In this document: positions 10,763 to 23,640 of the stretch, in pieces
How the letters are laid out: each line of letters begins with the position of its first letter
How positions within the stretch are numbered: position 1 is the first letter of the stretch
Source: Nageia nagi
Taxonomy: Eukaryota > Pinophyta
Direction of reading: 5' to 3'
Assembly: GCA_050084985.1 (NCBI GenBank)
Contig: JBITNC010000001.1
Coordinates: 123,256,001-123,320,000 of the forward strand
DNA: 64,000 nt
The notes under the pieces: generated by a model
Told to the model about the DNA's origin: nothing
The model's database searches: none
The model's input: only the letters and a program-made list of their open reading frames with translations
Program-made: the position numbers and the translations under genes

Positions 10763-13156
10763 TGTAGACACTCAAAATAAACCCTATATTTAATTTAATC
10801 GCTCCATTTCTGAAATGCTCTACATTCCAAAATGCTATACTACCACCCTAGATAGTTTATCACTCCTTGATGACTTCATCACTTTCGGGACCTGGTTTCA
10901 TTAAAAAATGTGAACATCGTGCTCCCCGTGAAGTCATCTTCATACTTTCAGAATGCTCTACTCACTGGCTCTGGCTATTCGGCCTCATCTCTACATTCTG
11001 GAATGCTCTACTCATCAGCTCTGACTATTCAGACCTTGTCTCTACATTCCAGAATGCTCTACTCATTGGCTCTAGCTATTCGGCCTCATCTCTACATTCT
11101 AGAATGCTCTACTCATCGACTCTAGCTATTCGGGCCTCTCTCTACATTTTAGAATGCTCTACTCATCAGCCCCAGCTATTCAAGGGCCCTTGTCTCTACA
11201 TTCTGGAATGCTCTACTCATCAGCTCTGGCTATTTGGGCCTCATCTCTACATTCCAGAATGCTCTACTCACCAGCTTCGACTATTTGGGCCTCGTCTCTA
11301 CATTCCAGAATGCTCTACTCATCGGCTCCAGCTATTTGGCCCTCGTCTCTACATTCTGGAATGCTCTACTCACCAGCTCCAGCTATTCGGGCCTGTCTCT
11401 ATATTCTGGAATGCTATACTTACCAGCCCCAGATAGTTCATCACTCCTTGATGACTTCATCACTTTCGAAAACCTAGTTTCATTCAAAAATGTGAACATC
11501 ATGCTCCCCGTGAAGTCATCTTCATACTTCCAGAATGCTCTACTCACCGACTCCGCTATTCGGGCCTCATCTTTACATTTTAGAATGCCTCTACTCACTA
11601 GCTCTGGCATTTGGGCCTCATCTTCTTACTTCTAGGAATGCTCTATTTACCGGCTCTGGCTATTTGATCATTCCTTGATGACCTCATCACTTTTGGGGCC
11701 CATTTTCATTCAAAATGTGAACATCATTCTCCCCATGATGTCATCGTCTCTACATTTCGGAATGCTTTACTCATCCAGCTCTGGCTTATTTGGTCACCCC
11801 TTGCTAACCTCATCATCTCCAGAACCTGGGCTTTTCCTAACTAAAGCTTTATCATTTCCTTCTGGAATGCTTTACTCACCAGCTTCGGCTATTTGGTCAC
11901 CCCTTGCTGACCTCATCATTCTCGAAACCCAATTTTTACCAAAACAATGACTATCTTATCCTCGCATGATGTCATCATTTTATTTCTGGAATGCTTTACT
12001 TCTGGAAAACTTATATTTATGGGCTCTGGACTTCTTTCGATTATCTCTTGCTGACCTCACCTACTTCCGAAACCTAGGCTTTTCCACAATGGCTTATCCT
12101 TTCTTCTATGACATCATATTTCATTTGGAATGCTTTATCTATTTTACATCTGGCTTGTTTTGTTTGCTCCAGAAAAACCCCAGGATCTTAAATGAACTCA
12201 TGATTGTAATTAAAGTACACTGGGGCTTCAATAAGGAATTTTACTATGTATGAATATACAATAATCATCGGATCAATCTTTTCAAACATATATAAAACAA
12301 GTGTTCTTACGTCCCTTGTCATAAAAAAATGACCATAGAGTGACCATCTAATGTTAATATATAATCGCTAAAAAATCGGTAACGATCTGAGATGATCATG
12401 ATAGTTAAACAAACAAAAATCTTAAGCTGGAATAGCCTGAAATAGGCAATTTGTAATCATGGATACAGTAGGAAGATAATAACATGTCAAAATTTAGTCA
12501 AGAGGTTACCTGGAATCTGGGGATGGTAAACAAATTAATAACAAACCATTGAGCTTATAAATACAAGCTCTATAGGTGAACAAAGGGACCTAATTTTACT
12601 GTAGTGAAGCTCTACTAAAATCATATCAGAGGTTATTAGCAAGGTTGTAAGCTTGATCAATAGTTAATTTCCTCTCGATTATATTTCTAGATTATGTTGT
12701 TCATTTTGCAGATTCATATGTGAGAGCAGGTATGCTTTTGATGTGTTGTTCATTTTCTGTGTGTAGGGTCAATACAGGAGAAGAATGACGGAAAATAAGG
12801 CGGAAAAGAACAACAAAGGAATAGACAAAAACACTTCAAAACTCTGTGAAGAATTATCCACACATACAGAGCTGATTATCGGTGATTCAAAGATTGGTTG
12901 ATGATGATTTTACCAGATAGATAATAAAGACTTTTTCGTTGTCCATCCACCCGCATTGATTGTCATCGATTCCAACGATTTGCTGTCAAATGTTGTTACA
13001 ACAGATCAATAAAAACTTGCTTATTTGTATTCAAATACTTTAGAATATAATATCATTACTATTATCGATGTGTATTGTCGAATATGTTCATGATTAATTA
13101 TGTTGAATGATTTATCTTTCTAAATTGCATTTTTGGTTCATAATTTGATATACACA
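10763..13156 (+). repeat. G1 3' LTR (first copy)
   Basis: Starts TGTAGACACTC and ends TATACACA. It contains the 51-bp array at 10951-11415 and a TATA box at 12556-12563. Compared with the third LTR (19937) it has many one-base insertions and losses, for example extra bases in CAAGGGCCCTTG near 11176. The pattern looks more like uncorrected long-read error than natural divergence. Confidence 0.88.
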
Positions 13157-14326
13157 AAGGTTCACTTTATTATCATACTTTCCCTATCATGATGCTTAAT
13201 GTCCATATTTTAGATATCTTGTGCAAAACTACTTCTTTTCTAAGCTTTTTTAGGTTTCCTTTTCTTTGCCTTGGATTTTTTCCTATTATGTGGTTCCATC
13301 ATGTCATAACTAATTCAAATAGGGGGGATAAAAACAAGCAAAAATTGGGGCATCTAAAGCTACCATCATGTCACAACTTTTTAGGGAGTATTTTCTTGCT
13401 TGATTTTATTTGTCTCAAAAGCATCAAAACATTTCACATTTGGGCATCTGTTAACACCCAAAAAGAAATTTGATTTAATTAAAATCTTTTTTAGTATTTA
13501 AAATTATTTATTTTAGTTATTAAATAAAAGTGCTTTTCCATGTGTACTCTCATATACCTTTATGTTTTGTCATAACAGGCCATCTTGGTATCATAATAAG
13601 CCTAAGGAGGAGCCTTAGCACTAGACCCAAATCCTTTATTTGGTAGAAATATACTTGTGTGTATTTTGACAAAATATAAATTTCTATAATACTTGTTAGC
13701 TCATCACATTTAATATTTTGCATAACTATGAAGCTATTATTTGGTCATCAAAACTGCAAAGTTAAGGAACAACTGAAGCAAGGTTATTTTTGAGGAAATT
13801 TTTGCAATCCAAATAAATAGAAATAGTGGTGAAACTTTTTATAGAGACATGGGGGCTTTGGAAATAAGTTGATTAATTTAAAATTTTTAAATTTATCTTT
13901 TAACTCTTGGTGGGTAAGTCACTAAGGATGGTTCACTTTTTTTCTATTTCCATAAAAATTTTATACTTAATGTCCCTTTTGGATTTTTGTGCAAAAATGC
14001 TTCTTTTCTAATCTCTTTTAAGTCCTTTTTCTTTTTCCTTGGATTTCCCTACGATGTGGGGTCCTATGTTGAAAAAGTCAAACATGGGGATAACACAACA
14101 TAAAAATGGGGCATTTAAAACTACCATGTCATAATTTTTCAGGGGTATTTTCTTATTTCTTTTATACTTTTTAATTCTTTTTTGATTTTATTTTTTTCTC
14201 AAAAAGCATCAAAACATATTCAAAATGGGGATTTGTTAACACCTAAAAAAAAAATTTTAATTTTTTTTTAAAATCCTTTTTGATATTTGAAAAGATTTAT
14301 TTAAGTTTTTTAAATTTAAAAGCTCC
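13157..14326 (+). repeat. flanking repeat F, first duplicated copy, error-rich
   Basis: This matches 22329-23525 over its length, including TGTTAACACC at about 13450 and GGTGGGTAAGTCACTAAGGATGG near 13910. Differences are frequent and often sit in A, T or G runs, for example around 13790-13870 and 14240-14310. It ends at the duplication joint (TTTCCATG, 14327-14334). A chance open frame at 13189-13473 is not a gene. Confidence 0.75.
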
Positions 14327-15698
14327 TTTCCATGACATAGTATTTATTCATTTTCTCAATTGGCAAACTTGTTCTTACAACATTTTAGGATTTATATCAA
14401 AGAAGAATCTTCTTTTTTGGATCTTGTAGAACTAAAACAATCTTAGAATGAATCAATTATCGACTTTGCTTCACGATGGTGGGATATACTCTATCGCATG
14501 CCCTATACCTTACCTCAAGAGGAGTTAGTTAGATTATTCAGTCAAAATTGTTTAAGGCCTATAGCTAGTATATTACAAATCCAACAATATAATACTCTCG
14601 AAGAAGCTATTGCTCAAGCAGTTATAATTGAGAAAGTCAAAATTGAATATGGTGAAATAAAAATTATGAGAAAAGAAAAATACAACAAAAATGAGTATTG
14701 TAATTATCACCATCAAAGAGGTCATAGTACGAAAAATTGTCTAGCATTGAGAAATAGAACTCAAAATTCAATCAAAGATAATAACTTGGAAGTTGAAGAT
14801 CATACTTCTATTTCAGATAAAAATTTAGAAAATTATCAAGACTCACTTCCTTCATATCAAGTAAATTCAGTATCTATTGTACCTAACTACAGTCAAGTGA
14901 CACCCACTTGGAATTCAAGTAATCAACCTATTATGAGAATAGTTGGAGTTGATACTGGAACTCAAAATGTACAAGAAAAACAAATTGATACATCATATAA
15001 TCAAAAATCCAAAATGCAAGCTCCTCCATTGATGCATCAACCTATTATTTCTTTTTATGACCATGAGAGACAACCAAAGAAGGGACCTCAAGGGTTAGAT
15101 CCACCTCTCCATGTCATCGTAAAGTAAATGATAAAATGGTTAAGAGGATATTAATAGATGAAGGGTCAGATGTCAATATCATATCTACATCAACATATCA
15201 CAAATTGAATCTTCCCTTCTCTCATATTTCTTTACATCATTGCAAATAAAAGCATTTAATAATGCCTTATGTTCAACAATAGGGTCAATAGTATTACCTA
15301 TCACCATTGGATGTAAGACGATGCAAACATCATTATATATCATCGAAGGAAACATTGAACAATATAATATTCTTTTAGGTAGACCATGGATTCAAGAAAT
15401 GGAATGTGTCCCATCTACACTTCATGGTTGTCTAAAATACATTCATGAGGGAGTACTCCATTGTGTACGAAGAGATGAAAATCCATACTCACATTATAAT
15501 GTTACAAAATCATCGAAAATGAAACCTCCTATGCAAAATTCAAAGGGGAAATCATCATCCATCTTTGCTAGGCAAGTGCATAATCATAAAGATATGAGAT
15601 GGAAATTAAAATCCAAAGACCATTACATTGATGGAATGCAATCATCAGAACAACCTAAGATGGTGGTAGGTCATTGGGGCAATCGTCCCCCATCTTAG
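14327..15698 (+). pseudogene. gag-pro: second copy of gag-protease, frameshifted
   Basis: The copy starts inside gag at the duplication joint and repeats both frame stops of the first copy's N-terminal part upstream of 14498. The main frame (14498-15127) then loses one G at about 15119 (CATCGTAAAG for CATCGGTAAAG). A second base is missing at about 15235 (TTACATC for TTACCATC), after which the frame resumes as 15240-15698. The shift hits the start of the protease and the catalytic DEGS lies in the shifted part. All else is almost identical to 5312-6514, so the breaks are either very recent or sequencing errors. Confidence 0.85.
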
Positions 15699-15701
15699 TT
15701 T

Positions 15702-18289
15702 TGATCTTCTCATGTTTTGCATAGATCATACTGGGGCAATTGCCCTTCAAAAAAACAAAACAAAACAAATCATCAAAACATGATTTAGACATCACACAAA
15801 CATCAAAATATGATTAAAAACTAAAATGATCACATCTGATTTTGAAATAGGTTATAATATGTTTATTGCATTTCCATGTCTTTCCCTTTTTCCACCTCAT
15901 ATTCATCACCCATTATGTTGGAATATTTGAGTATTAGATTATATTCTAATAATTCATCAAGGCATATATACTATACATCATCCATGATCACTTCCATATC
16001 ATTATGCAAATATGTTTAATACTTATCGTAAAAGAAATAGTTTATGAAATTAATATTCTTATTGACTTTATCAACCTTCATCATGAAATTTTTGAAACTT
16101 TGGATGATAAACAAACATGACTATGATACACTTAAGGTTATTACAGACTCATACACATCTTCACATTTAAATATTCTTAAAATAGTCAAGAATGAGGTGT
16201 TACAAGAGCATGATTTCTAGCGAAAGTATTACATGTTCATCCTATTATTCACTTCATCTCAAACCCAAGAATCATTTGATAGTTTTATAAAAAAAAAAAA
16301 AAGAGTAAAAATTGCTACAATGATTCTTGGGTTATAGCGAGATCGAGGGGTTAATCCTCATCGAGGCTATGGATGCCTATCTGGCAAATGGGGCATACCT
16401 TATGAGTGGCAACATGTCCATATTGGTTAGTGACCTTCTTTCCTATGGACCTCTGTATGTTTCATATGGATGGACTAGCTTATATATTTTATGCTCTTGT
16501 GACATTTAGTTTGAGATTGTCTAGAGATGGAAATGAACATCATTGCATACACATGAGTCTATGATAATTCTGAAAACATCATGACTTTGTTTTATATCAT
16601 CTAAAGAAGGAAAAATCTAATGGTGATTGGTTAATATGGTCAACTTGAATATTGTGATCATTACATTTCTTCATCATCCCATGCCTTCATCCCATACTAT
16701 TTATTATTACATAGTAATTAAATATTACACTTACATTTATCAATGCCTTGATGAGTTGATTAGTTTATCTCTCTAAATACTCAATACATCCTATGTCCAT
16801 TCATTTGTTATACTAGCTTCATATTAACATCCACCATCCCCCCATACACATTATACTATACCAACTTTCATGTTTTATTAGCCAACATCCATATATTTCT
16901 TAATCCATCTTTATCGACTGTTAAATTGGAGATGCTTCCATATTATTTGAGAAAAAGAGCGAGTAATTGCTCTCCCCATTAAAATGGGAGTCAACATTGT
17001 TGTTGTTAAAACCTTTTGCTTCTATTCTTGTCTACAAGTTTAAGCAAGAAATTATCCTTAGTAGATTGATAAAAGTCAACCCTAGAACATTGTTAAATTT
17101 TATAGCTTCCATTATTCTTTGGGATCAAGAATAAGAAATTATTCTCCCCATTGAATTGGAAGTCAATGTTCTTTTCCTTTCATATCCCATACATTTCAAC
17201 CCCTTAGAACATCATTAAAAAACTTCCATCATTCCTTGGGATCGAGAGTAAGAAATTGCTCTTCCCTTTGAATTGGAAGTTGGTGTTCTTCTTCCCTTTC
17301 CATTCACTATCATCTACCCATAAATTGAATGTGTGTTACATCTTGTTCCATATCCTTTTGTACATGCTATCATAAAATAAAAAGTATTAGTAGCCAAGTT
17401 TGATAAATGATACAATCTAATACTGCAATTTTTCAAATCATTATCCTTAAATTTGAAGATATTTAAGAAAATCAAAATTAATTTCGATGATTAAAATAAT
17501 AATAAAATTAATAACAATAATTGAAATATTTATTCAATCTTGAGATACACCATCAATGTGTAGCACATCAAAGTAAGTTCATGATTAAAGTTTAATAATC
17601 ATGCTTTTAAACTTCTTAAGAATGAATAACAAAATACATAATATATATCATCTATCATTATGTCGATCTTTGTAGCAAACTTGATTTTGTATCACCATCT
17701 CGATAAATGAGGTAGAATACATCTGTCTTGTTTTTAAGTCTTGTTCATCAAAAAACCCCAATCATGGAAAAACATGTTTCTAATGATTTTTGCAAGAAAT
17801 GATACTGAAACCCATTCTGCTGGGGCAAATGGTAGAATTATCAAACATTAAAATGTTATCTACTTTGAAAGGACTCCACGTCACATACATGCTAATGGCA
17901 TAGAGCCTATGGAACATAGTGTTCCCTGAAATAGCATTTTGTAGATAAGCCCAAGTACTTAGTAAAATGTAGAACTTATTTTCAAAATACTTTGATTGCA
18001 AAAATTCAAAAAGTTTATGTTTGATCATAATTTGGGGCAACTATGATTGTCCATGATCCAAAGCAAATCATTTGCCTCTATCATCAACCAACAAAATCAA
18101 GAATTAAAATATTCATACATAAGTTGATAAACTCAAGTGTACGATTCTTGACTTAACCACTTACCAACCTCAAGTATATTATCACCTACTTATGAGTCTA
18201 GTGGTATTTCGTATAAGTTACAATGATAACATATTAGTTTGTTTGTATCTTCTTAAGATACATGATTATGTTTGCTCACCACATCATGA

Positions 18290-18357
<68 letters not shown>

Positions 18358-19921
18358 CCAAATAAACATGCAAACTCGATCATATGTCATGTTATGCATG
18401 TTTAGTCATCGCTTATTGTTATAGGTATTCAGGAAATATTAGTCATCAAAAAACATGATTCCAATAATTTTTGTAAAACATATTCTTCTAGAGTAATAAC
18501 ATAATAATTAAAATTCAAATTAGTGCACACAAAGGGGACTTCATGTCACATACTTGACTCAGCTCCATACATTTCCTCGGGGTAAACACAAGAAACCCAT
18601 GTAATGATATATGGAAACAAGCCTTTAGTACCTATTTGGTGTACAACCAACGTGTGTTCAAAATACTTCATTGCAAAGCTCAAGAAATCATACTTGGATA
18701 ATTGGGGTAAATACAATTTCCCATGACATAAAATCAAACCTTATGTTCATCTATAAATGATTGAAACAATAAGGTTAGAATCACTCGTATATTCATCTTA
18801 CTTGTTCACTAACTAATATGCATTAGTGTTTTGAACAGTCTATCATCATCGTCACTGACATCATTAGTCAGTTCAAAAAGGGCCATAATGCTAAGATTAG
18901 CACCACAATCAAAGTAAGCCCGTAATCACATAGTAAGACCATGGCTACATCTCTCTTAAAATGTACCCAAAACATTGTTAATTACAAAATCAAAAGTTAT
19001 ATGTCTATTCACAGTTAAGATAATTAAAATTGCCTATAATCTGAAATAAGATGTTTATGCTCAATATGATTTTAAAAGACTTATGCAAAAGATCATCACA
19101 AAACCATTTCGGTCACATCAGAGAAATGAAGATAACTTGTATATACAAAATAAGCTTCCTATCACATACTCGCTTCGGCATGTGGAGACAAACTAGAGTC
19201 TTGTCACGTAACTGCCATAAATAGCATACAGTATGGAGATAAACACAAGTGAAGTTTTGATGTACAGCATCATTATCTTAAAATTTTATACATCAAATAA
19301 GCTTACCATCACATACTCGCTTCGGTATGCAGAGATAAACTAGAGTCTTGTCATGCAACTACCACAAATAGCACACAGTATGGAAATTGACACAAGTGTA
19401 GTTTGATGTATTACAATATCATTTTCAAAATTTATCAATTGCAATAGTTTAAAAAATCATATTCAGCCATGGCAAGGGTTATCCTCTTGACAACACTCGA
19501 TGATGAAATATGTATAAATAACAAGTTTTGATTTAGAGAAGCTATAATTATATCCTATTAAAAGATCTTAAGCATTATACGAAAAAGATTTTGATGATAT
19601 TTCTTAAAATATCATTAACATTTACAAATATCAAAGAAGATAAAGTGTGATGTATCATTGTTACAGGAAATCATCTTGAAACCCTGTTGTTGGGACAAAG
19701 GATAACACAACTAAAATTCATATACTAAAGAAAACTTATATGGTATAGGTGCACTTAGACATGCAAAATGACATAACAGAAATGTCATGCAACTGTCACA
19801 CAAGCTCAATATGTCATCATACTGAAAATAGTCACTTCCAAAGTTATCAACTTTATCAAACAAAAAAGCTTCTTATTATATATTTTTTGAAATTATCAAC
19901 CCTATCTTTGGTTGATAATTC
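15702..19921 (+). other. second copy of the G1 interior, no polymerase
   Basis: Near-identical to 6515-10747, including the TA microsatellite (18294-18355) and the 147-bp duplication (about 19150-19440). One block differs sharply: near 19105 the copy reads ACCATTTCGGTCACATCAGAG where the first copy near 9924 has ACCCATTCTGCTGGGTCAAC. No gene is seen. Confidence 0.65.
16264..16331. repeat. 11-bp inverted repeat, second copy
   Basis: CCCAAGAATCA (16264-16274) and TGATTCTTGGG (16321-16331) as in the first unit; the A run between them is slightly longer. Confidence 0.6.
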
Positions 19922-19936
19922 AAAAAAGGGGCAAAA
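19922..19936 (+). other. polypurine tract, second copy
   Basis: AAAAAAGGGGCAAAA directly before the LTR, identical to 10748-10762. Confidence 0.85.
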
Positions 19937-22328
19937 TGTAGACACTCAAAATAAACCCTATATTTAATTTAATCGCTCCATTCTGAAATGCTCTACATTC
20001 CAAAATGCTATACTTACAGCCCTAGATAGTTTATCACTCCTTGATGACTTCATCACTTTGGGACCTGGTTTCATTAAAAAATGTGAACATCGTGCTCCCC
20101 GTGAAGTCATCTTCATACTTTCAGAATGCTCTACTCACTGGCTCTGGCTATTCGGGCCTCATCTCTACATTCTGGAATGCTCTACTCATCAGCTCTGACT
20201 ATTCAGACCTTGTCTCTACATTCCAGAATGCTCTACTCATTGGCTTCAGCTATTCGGGCCTCATCTCTACATTCTAGAATGCTCTACTCATCGACTCTAG
20301 CTATTCGGGCCTCGTCTCTACATTTAGAATGCTCTACTCATCAGCTCCAGCTATTCAAGCCTTGTCTCTACATTCTGGAATGCTCTACTCATCAGCTCTG
20401 GCTATTTGGGCCTCATCTCTACATTCCAGAATGCTCTACTCACCAGCTTCGACTATTTGGGCCTCGTCTCTACATTCCAGAATGCTCTACTCATCGGCTC
20501 CAGCTATTTGGCCCTCGTCTCTACATTCTGGAATGCTCTACTCACCAGCTCAGCTATTCGGGCCTCGTCTCTATATTCTGGAATGCTATACTTACCAGCC
20601 CCAGATAGTTCATCACTCCTTGATGACTTCATCACTTTCGAAACCTAGTTTCATTCAAAAATGTGAACATCATGCTCCCCGTGAAGTCATCTTCATACTT
20701 CCAGAATGCTCTACTCACCGACTCCGGCTATTCGGGCCTCATCTTTACATTTTAGAATGCTCTACTCACTAGCTCTGGCTATTTGGGCCTCATCTTCTTA
20801 CTTCTGGAATGCTCTATTTACCGGCTCTGGCTATTTGATCATTCCTTGATGACCTCATCACTTTTGGGGCCCATTTTCATTCAAAATGTGAACATCATTC
20901 TCCCCATGATGTCATCGTCTCTACATTTCGGAATGCTTTACTCACCAGCTCTGGCTATTTGGTCACCCCTTGCTAACCTCATCATCTCCAGAACCTGGGC
21001 TTTTCCATAACTAAGCTTTATCATTTCCTTCTGGAATGCTTTACTCACCAGCTTCGGCTATTTGGTCACCCCTTGCTGACCTCATCATCTTCGAAACCCA
21101 ATTTTTACCAAAACATGACTATCTTATCCTCCATGATGTCATCATTTTATTTTGGAATGCTTTACTTCTGGAAAACTTAATTTATGGGCTCTGACTTCTT
21201 CGATTATCTCTTGCTGACCTCACCTCTTCCGAAACCTAGGCTTTTCCACAACTGAGCTTTATCCTTTCTTCTATGACATCATCATTTCATTTTGGAATGC
21301 TTTATCTATTAACTCTGGCTTGTTTTGTTTGCTCCAGAAAAACTCCCAGGGATCTTAAAATGAACTCATGATTGTAATTAAAGTACACTGGGGCTTCAAT
21401 AAGGAATTTACTATGTATGAATATACAATAATCATCGGATCAATCTTTTCAAACATATATAAAACAAGTGTTCTTACGACCCTTGTCATTAAAAAATGAC
21501 CATAGAGTGACCAGTCTAATGTTAATATATAATCGCTAAAAAATCGGTAACGATCTGAGATGATCATGAATAGTTAAACAAACAAACAAATCTAAGCCTG
21601 GAATAGCCTGAAAAGGCAATTTGTAATCATGGATACAGATGGAAGATAATAACATGTCAAAATTTAGTTCAAGAGGTTACCTGAATCTGGGGATGGTAAA
21701 CAAATTAATAACAAACCATTGAGCTTATAAATACAAGCTCTATAGGTGAACAAAGGGACCTAATTTTACTGTAGTGAAGCTCTACTAAAATCATATCAAG
21801 AGGTTATTAGCAAAGGTTGTAAGCTTGATCAATAGTTAATTTCCTCTCGATTATATTTCTAGATTATGTTGTTCATTTTGCAGATTCATATGTGAGAGCA
21901 GGTATGCTTTTGATGTGTTGTTCATTTTCTGTGTGTAGGGTCAATACAGGAGAAGAATGACGGAAGTAAGCGCGGAAGAGAACAACAAAGGAATAGACAA
22001 AAACACTTCAAAACTCTGTGAAGATTACTCCAGCACATACAGAGCTGATTATCGGTGATTCAAAGATTGGTTGATGATGATTCACCAGATAGATAATAAA
22101 GACTGATCGTTGTCCATCCACCCGCATTGATTGTCATCGATTCGCAACGATCGCTGTCAAATGTTGATTACAACAGATCAATAAAAACTTGCTTATTTGT
22201 ATTCAAATACTTTAGAATATAATATCATTACTATTATCGATGTGTATTGTCGAATATGTTCATGATTAATTATGTTGAATGATTTATCTTTCTAAATTGC
22301 ATTTTAGGTTCATAATTTGATATACACA
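19937..22328 (+). repeat. G1 3' LTR (second copy)
   Basis: Starts TGTAGACACTC and ends GATATACACA. It has the 51-bp array at 20123-20590 with about nine regular units and a TATA box at 21726-21733. It is cleaner than the first 3' LTR and is followed by an exact ATAGG duplication at 22329-22333. Confidence 0.9.
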
Positions 22329-22333
22329 ATAGG
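22329..22333. repeat. target-site duplication ATAGG, right
   Basis: Matches 2124-2128 exactly and joins the LTR to GGTTCACTTT of family F. Confidence 0.8.
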
Positions 22334-23640
22334 TTCACTTTATTATCATACTTTCCCTATCATGATGCTTAATGTCCATATTTTAGATATCTTGTGCAAA
22401 ACTACTTCTTTTCTAAGCTTGTTTTAGGTACCCTTTTCTTTGCCTTGGATTTCTCCTATTATGTGAGTTCCATCATGTCATAACTAATTCAAATAGGGGG
22501 CATAAAACAAGCAAAAATTGGGGCATCTAAAGCTACCATCATGTCACAACTTTTTAGGGAGTATTTTCTTGCTTTGATTTTATTTTGTCTCAAAAGCATC
22601 AAAACATATTCACATTAGGGCATCTGTTAACACCTAAAAAGAAATTTTGATTTAATTAAAATACTTTTTTAGATATTTAAAATTATTTATTTTAGTTATT
22701 AAATAAATGTGCTTTTCCATGTGTACTCTCATATACCTTTATGTTTTGTCATAACAGGCCATCTTGGTATCATAATAAGCCTAAGGAGGAGCCTTAGCAC
22801 TAGACCCAAATCCTTGATAGGTAGAAATATACTTGTGTGTATTTTGACATATATAAATTTCATATAATACTTGTTAGCTCATCACATTATAATATTATTG
22901 CATAACTATGAAGCTATATATAAGGATCATCAAAACTAGCAATGTATAAGGAACAACATGAAGCAAGGTTATTTGTGAGGAATTTTAGCAATCCAAAATA
23001 AATAGAGTAGTGGTGAAACAATTTCTATAGAGACATGGTGGCTTGAGAAACTAAGTTGATTAATTTAAATTCATAATTCATCTTCATAACTCTTGGTGGG
23101 TAAGTCACTAAGGATAGGTTCACTTTCTTTTCATAATTTCCATAAAATGATACTTAATGTCCATATTTGAGATATCTTGTGCAAAAATGCTTCTTTTCTA
23201 ATCTCTTTTAACGTACCTTTTTCTTTGCCTTGGATTTCTCCTACGATGTGAGGTCCATCATGTTGTAACTAAGTCAAACATGGGGCATAACACAACATAA
23301 AACTGGGGCATTCAAAGCTACTGCCATGTCATAATTTTTCAGGGAGTATTTTCTTACTTATCTTATTATACTTTGAATTCATATTTTGATTTTATTTTAT
23401 CTCAAAAGCATCAAAACATATTCAAAGTGGGGCATTTGTTAACACCTAAAAAGAAATTTTAATTTAATTAAAATACCTTTTTAGATATTTGAAATGATTT
23501 ATTTAAGTTATTAAATAAATGCTCCTTTCCATGTGTACTCTCATATACCTTTATGTTTTGTCATAATAGATCATCTTGGCATCATAATAAGTCTAAGGAT
23601 GAGCCTTAGCACTAGACCTATTGCCTATAGAGGTGGAGGG
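22329..23640 (+). repeat. family F: tandem repeat of about 0.8 kb resembling a polypurine tract plus LTR start
   Basis: Two diverged head-to-tail units are seen. GGTTCACTTT occurs at 22332 and 23117 (785 bp apart) and TGTTAACACCTAAAAAG at 22625 and 23437 (812 bp apart). Each TGTTAACACC is preceded by a purine-rich GGGGCAT stretch, so the unit looks like the 3' end of an LTR retrotransposon (tract plus LTR start) that has become tandem. The second unit fades out by about 23640. No coding region is present. Confidence 0.7.

Larger units (their letters stand above)
2129..13156 (+). mobile_element. G1: LTR retrotransposon with gag-protease but no visible polymerase
   Basis: The element runs 5' LTR (2129-4523), primer-binding site, gag-protease (about 4967-6514), about 4.2 kb without a recognisable domain, polypurine tract (10748-10762) and 3' LTR (10763-13156), about 11.0 kb in all. 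The gag zinc knuckle and the aspartic-protease motif place it in Ty3/gypsy, closest in style to the Tat branch. No RT, RNase H or integrase motif is visible in any frame of the interior. It is therefore probably non-autonomous, moved by proteins of a relative. The two LTRs differ by several percent by eye, so the insertion is not recent. A second partial copy follows in tandem (see 14327-23525). Confidence 0.85.
14327..23525 (+). repeat. second unit of a 9.2-kb tandem duplication
   Basis: The stretch repeats 5141-14326 in the same orientation and order: mid-gag, protease, interior, polypurine tract, LTR and flanking F. The joint at 14327-14334 is TTTCCATG, shared by the left end (5141-5148) and the sequence beyond the right end (23526-23533). 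The internal 5.6 kb is nearly base-for-base identical. Either this is a recent duplication through microhomology or a false duplication in the assembly. Confidence 0.9.

Noticed and set aside
14327-23525. Second independent insertion of G1
   Set aside because: The copy starts inside gag and ends inside flanking repeat F, so it is a segmental duplication or assembly product, not a new insertion.
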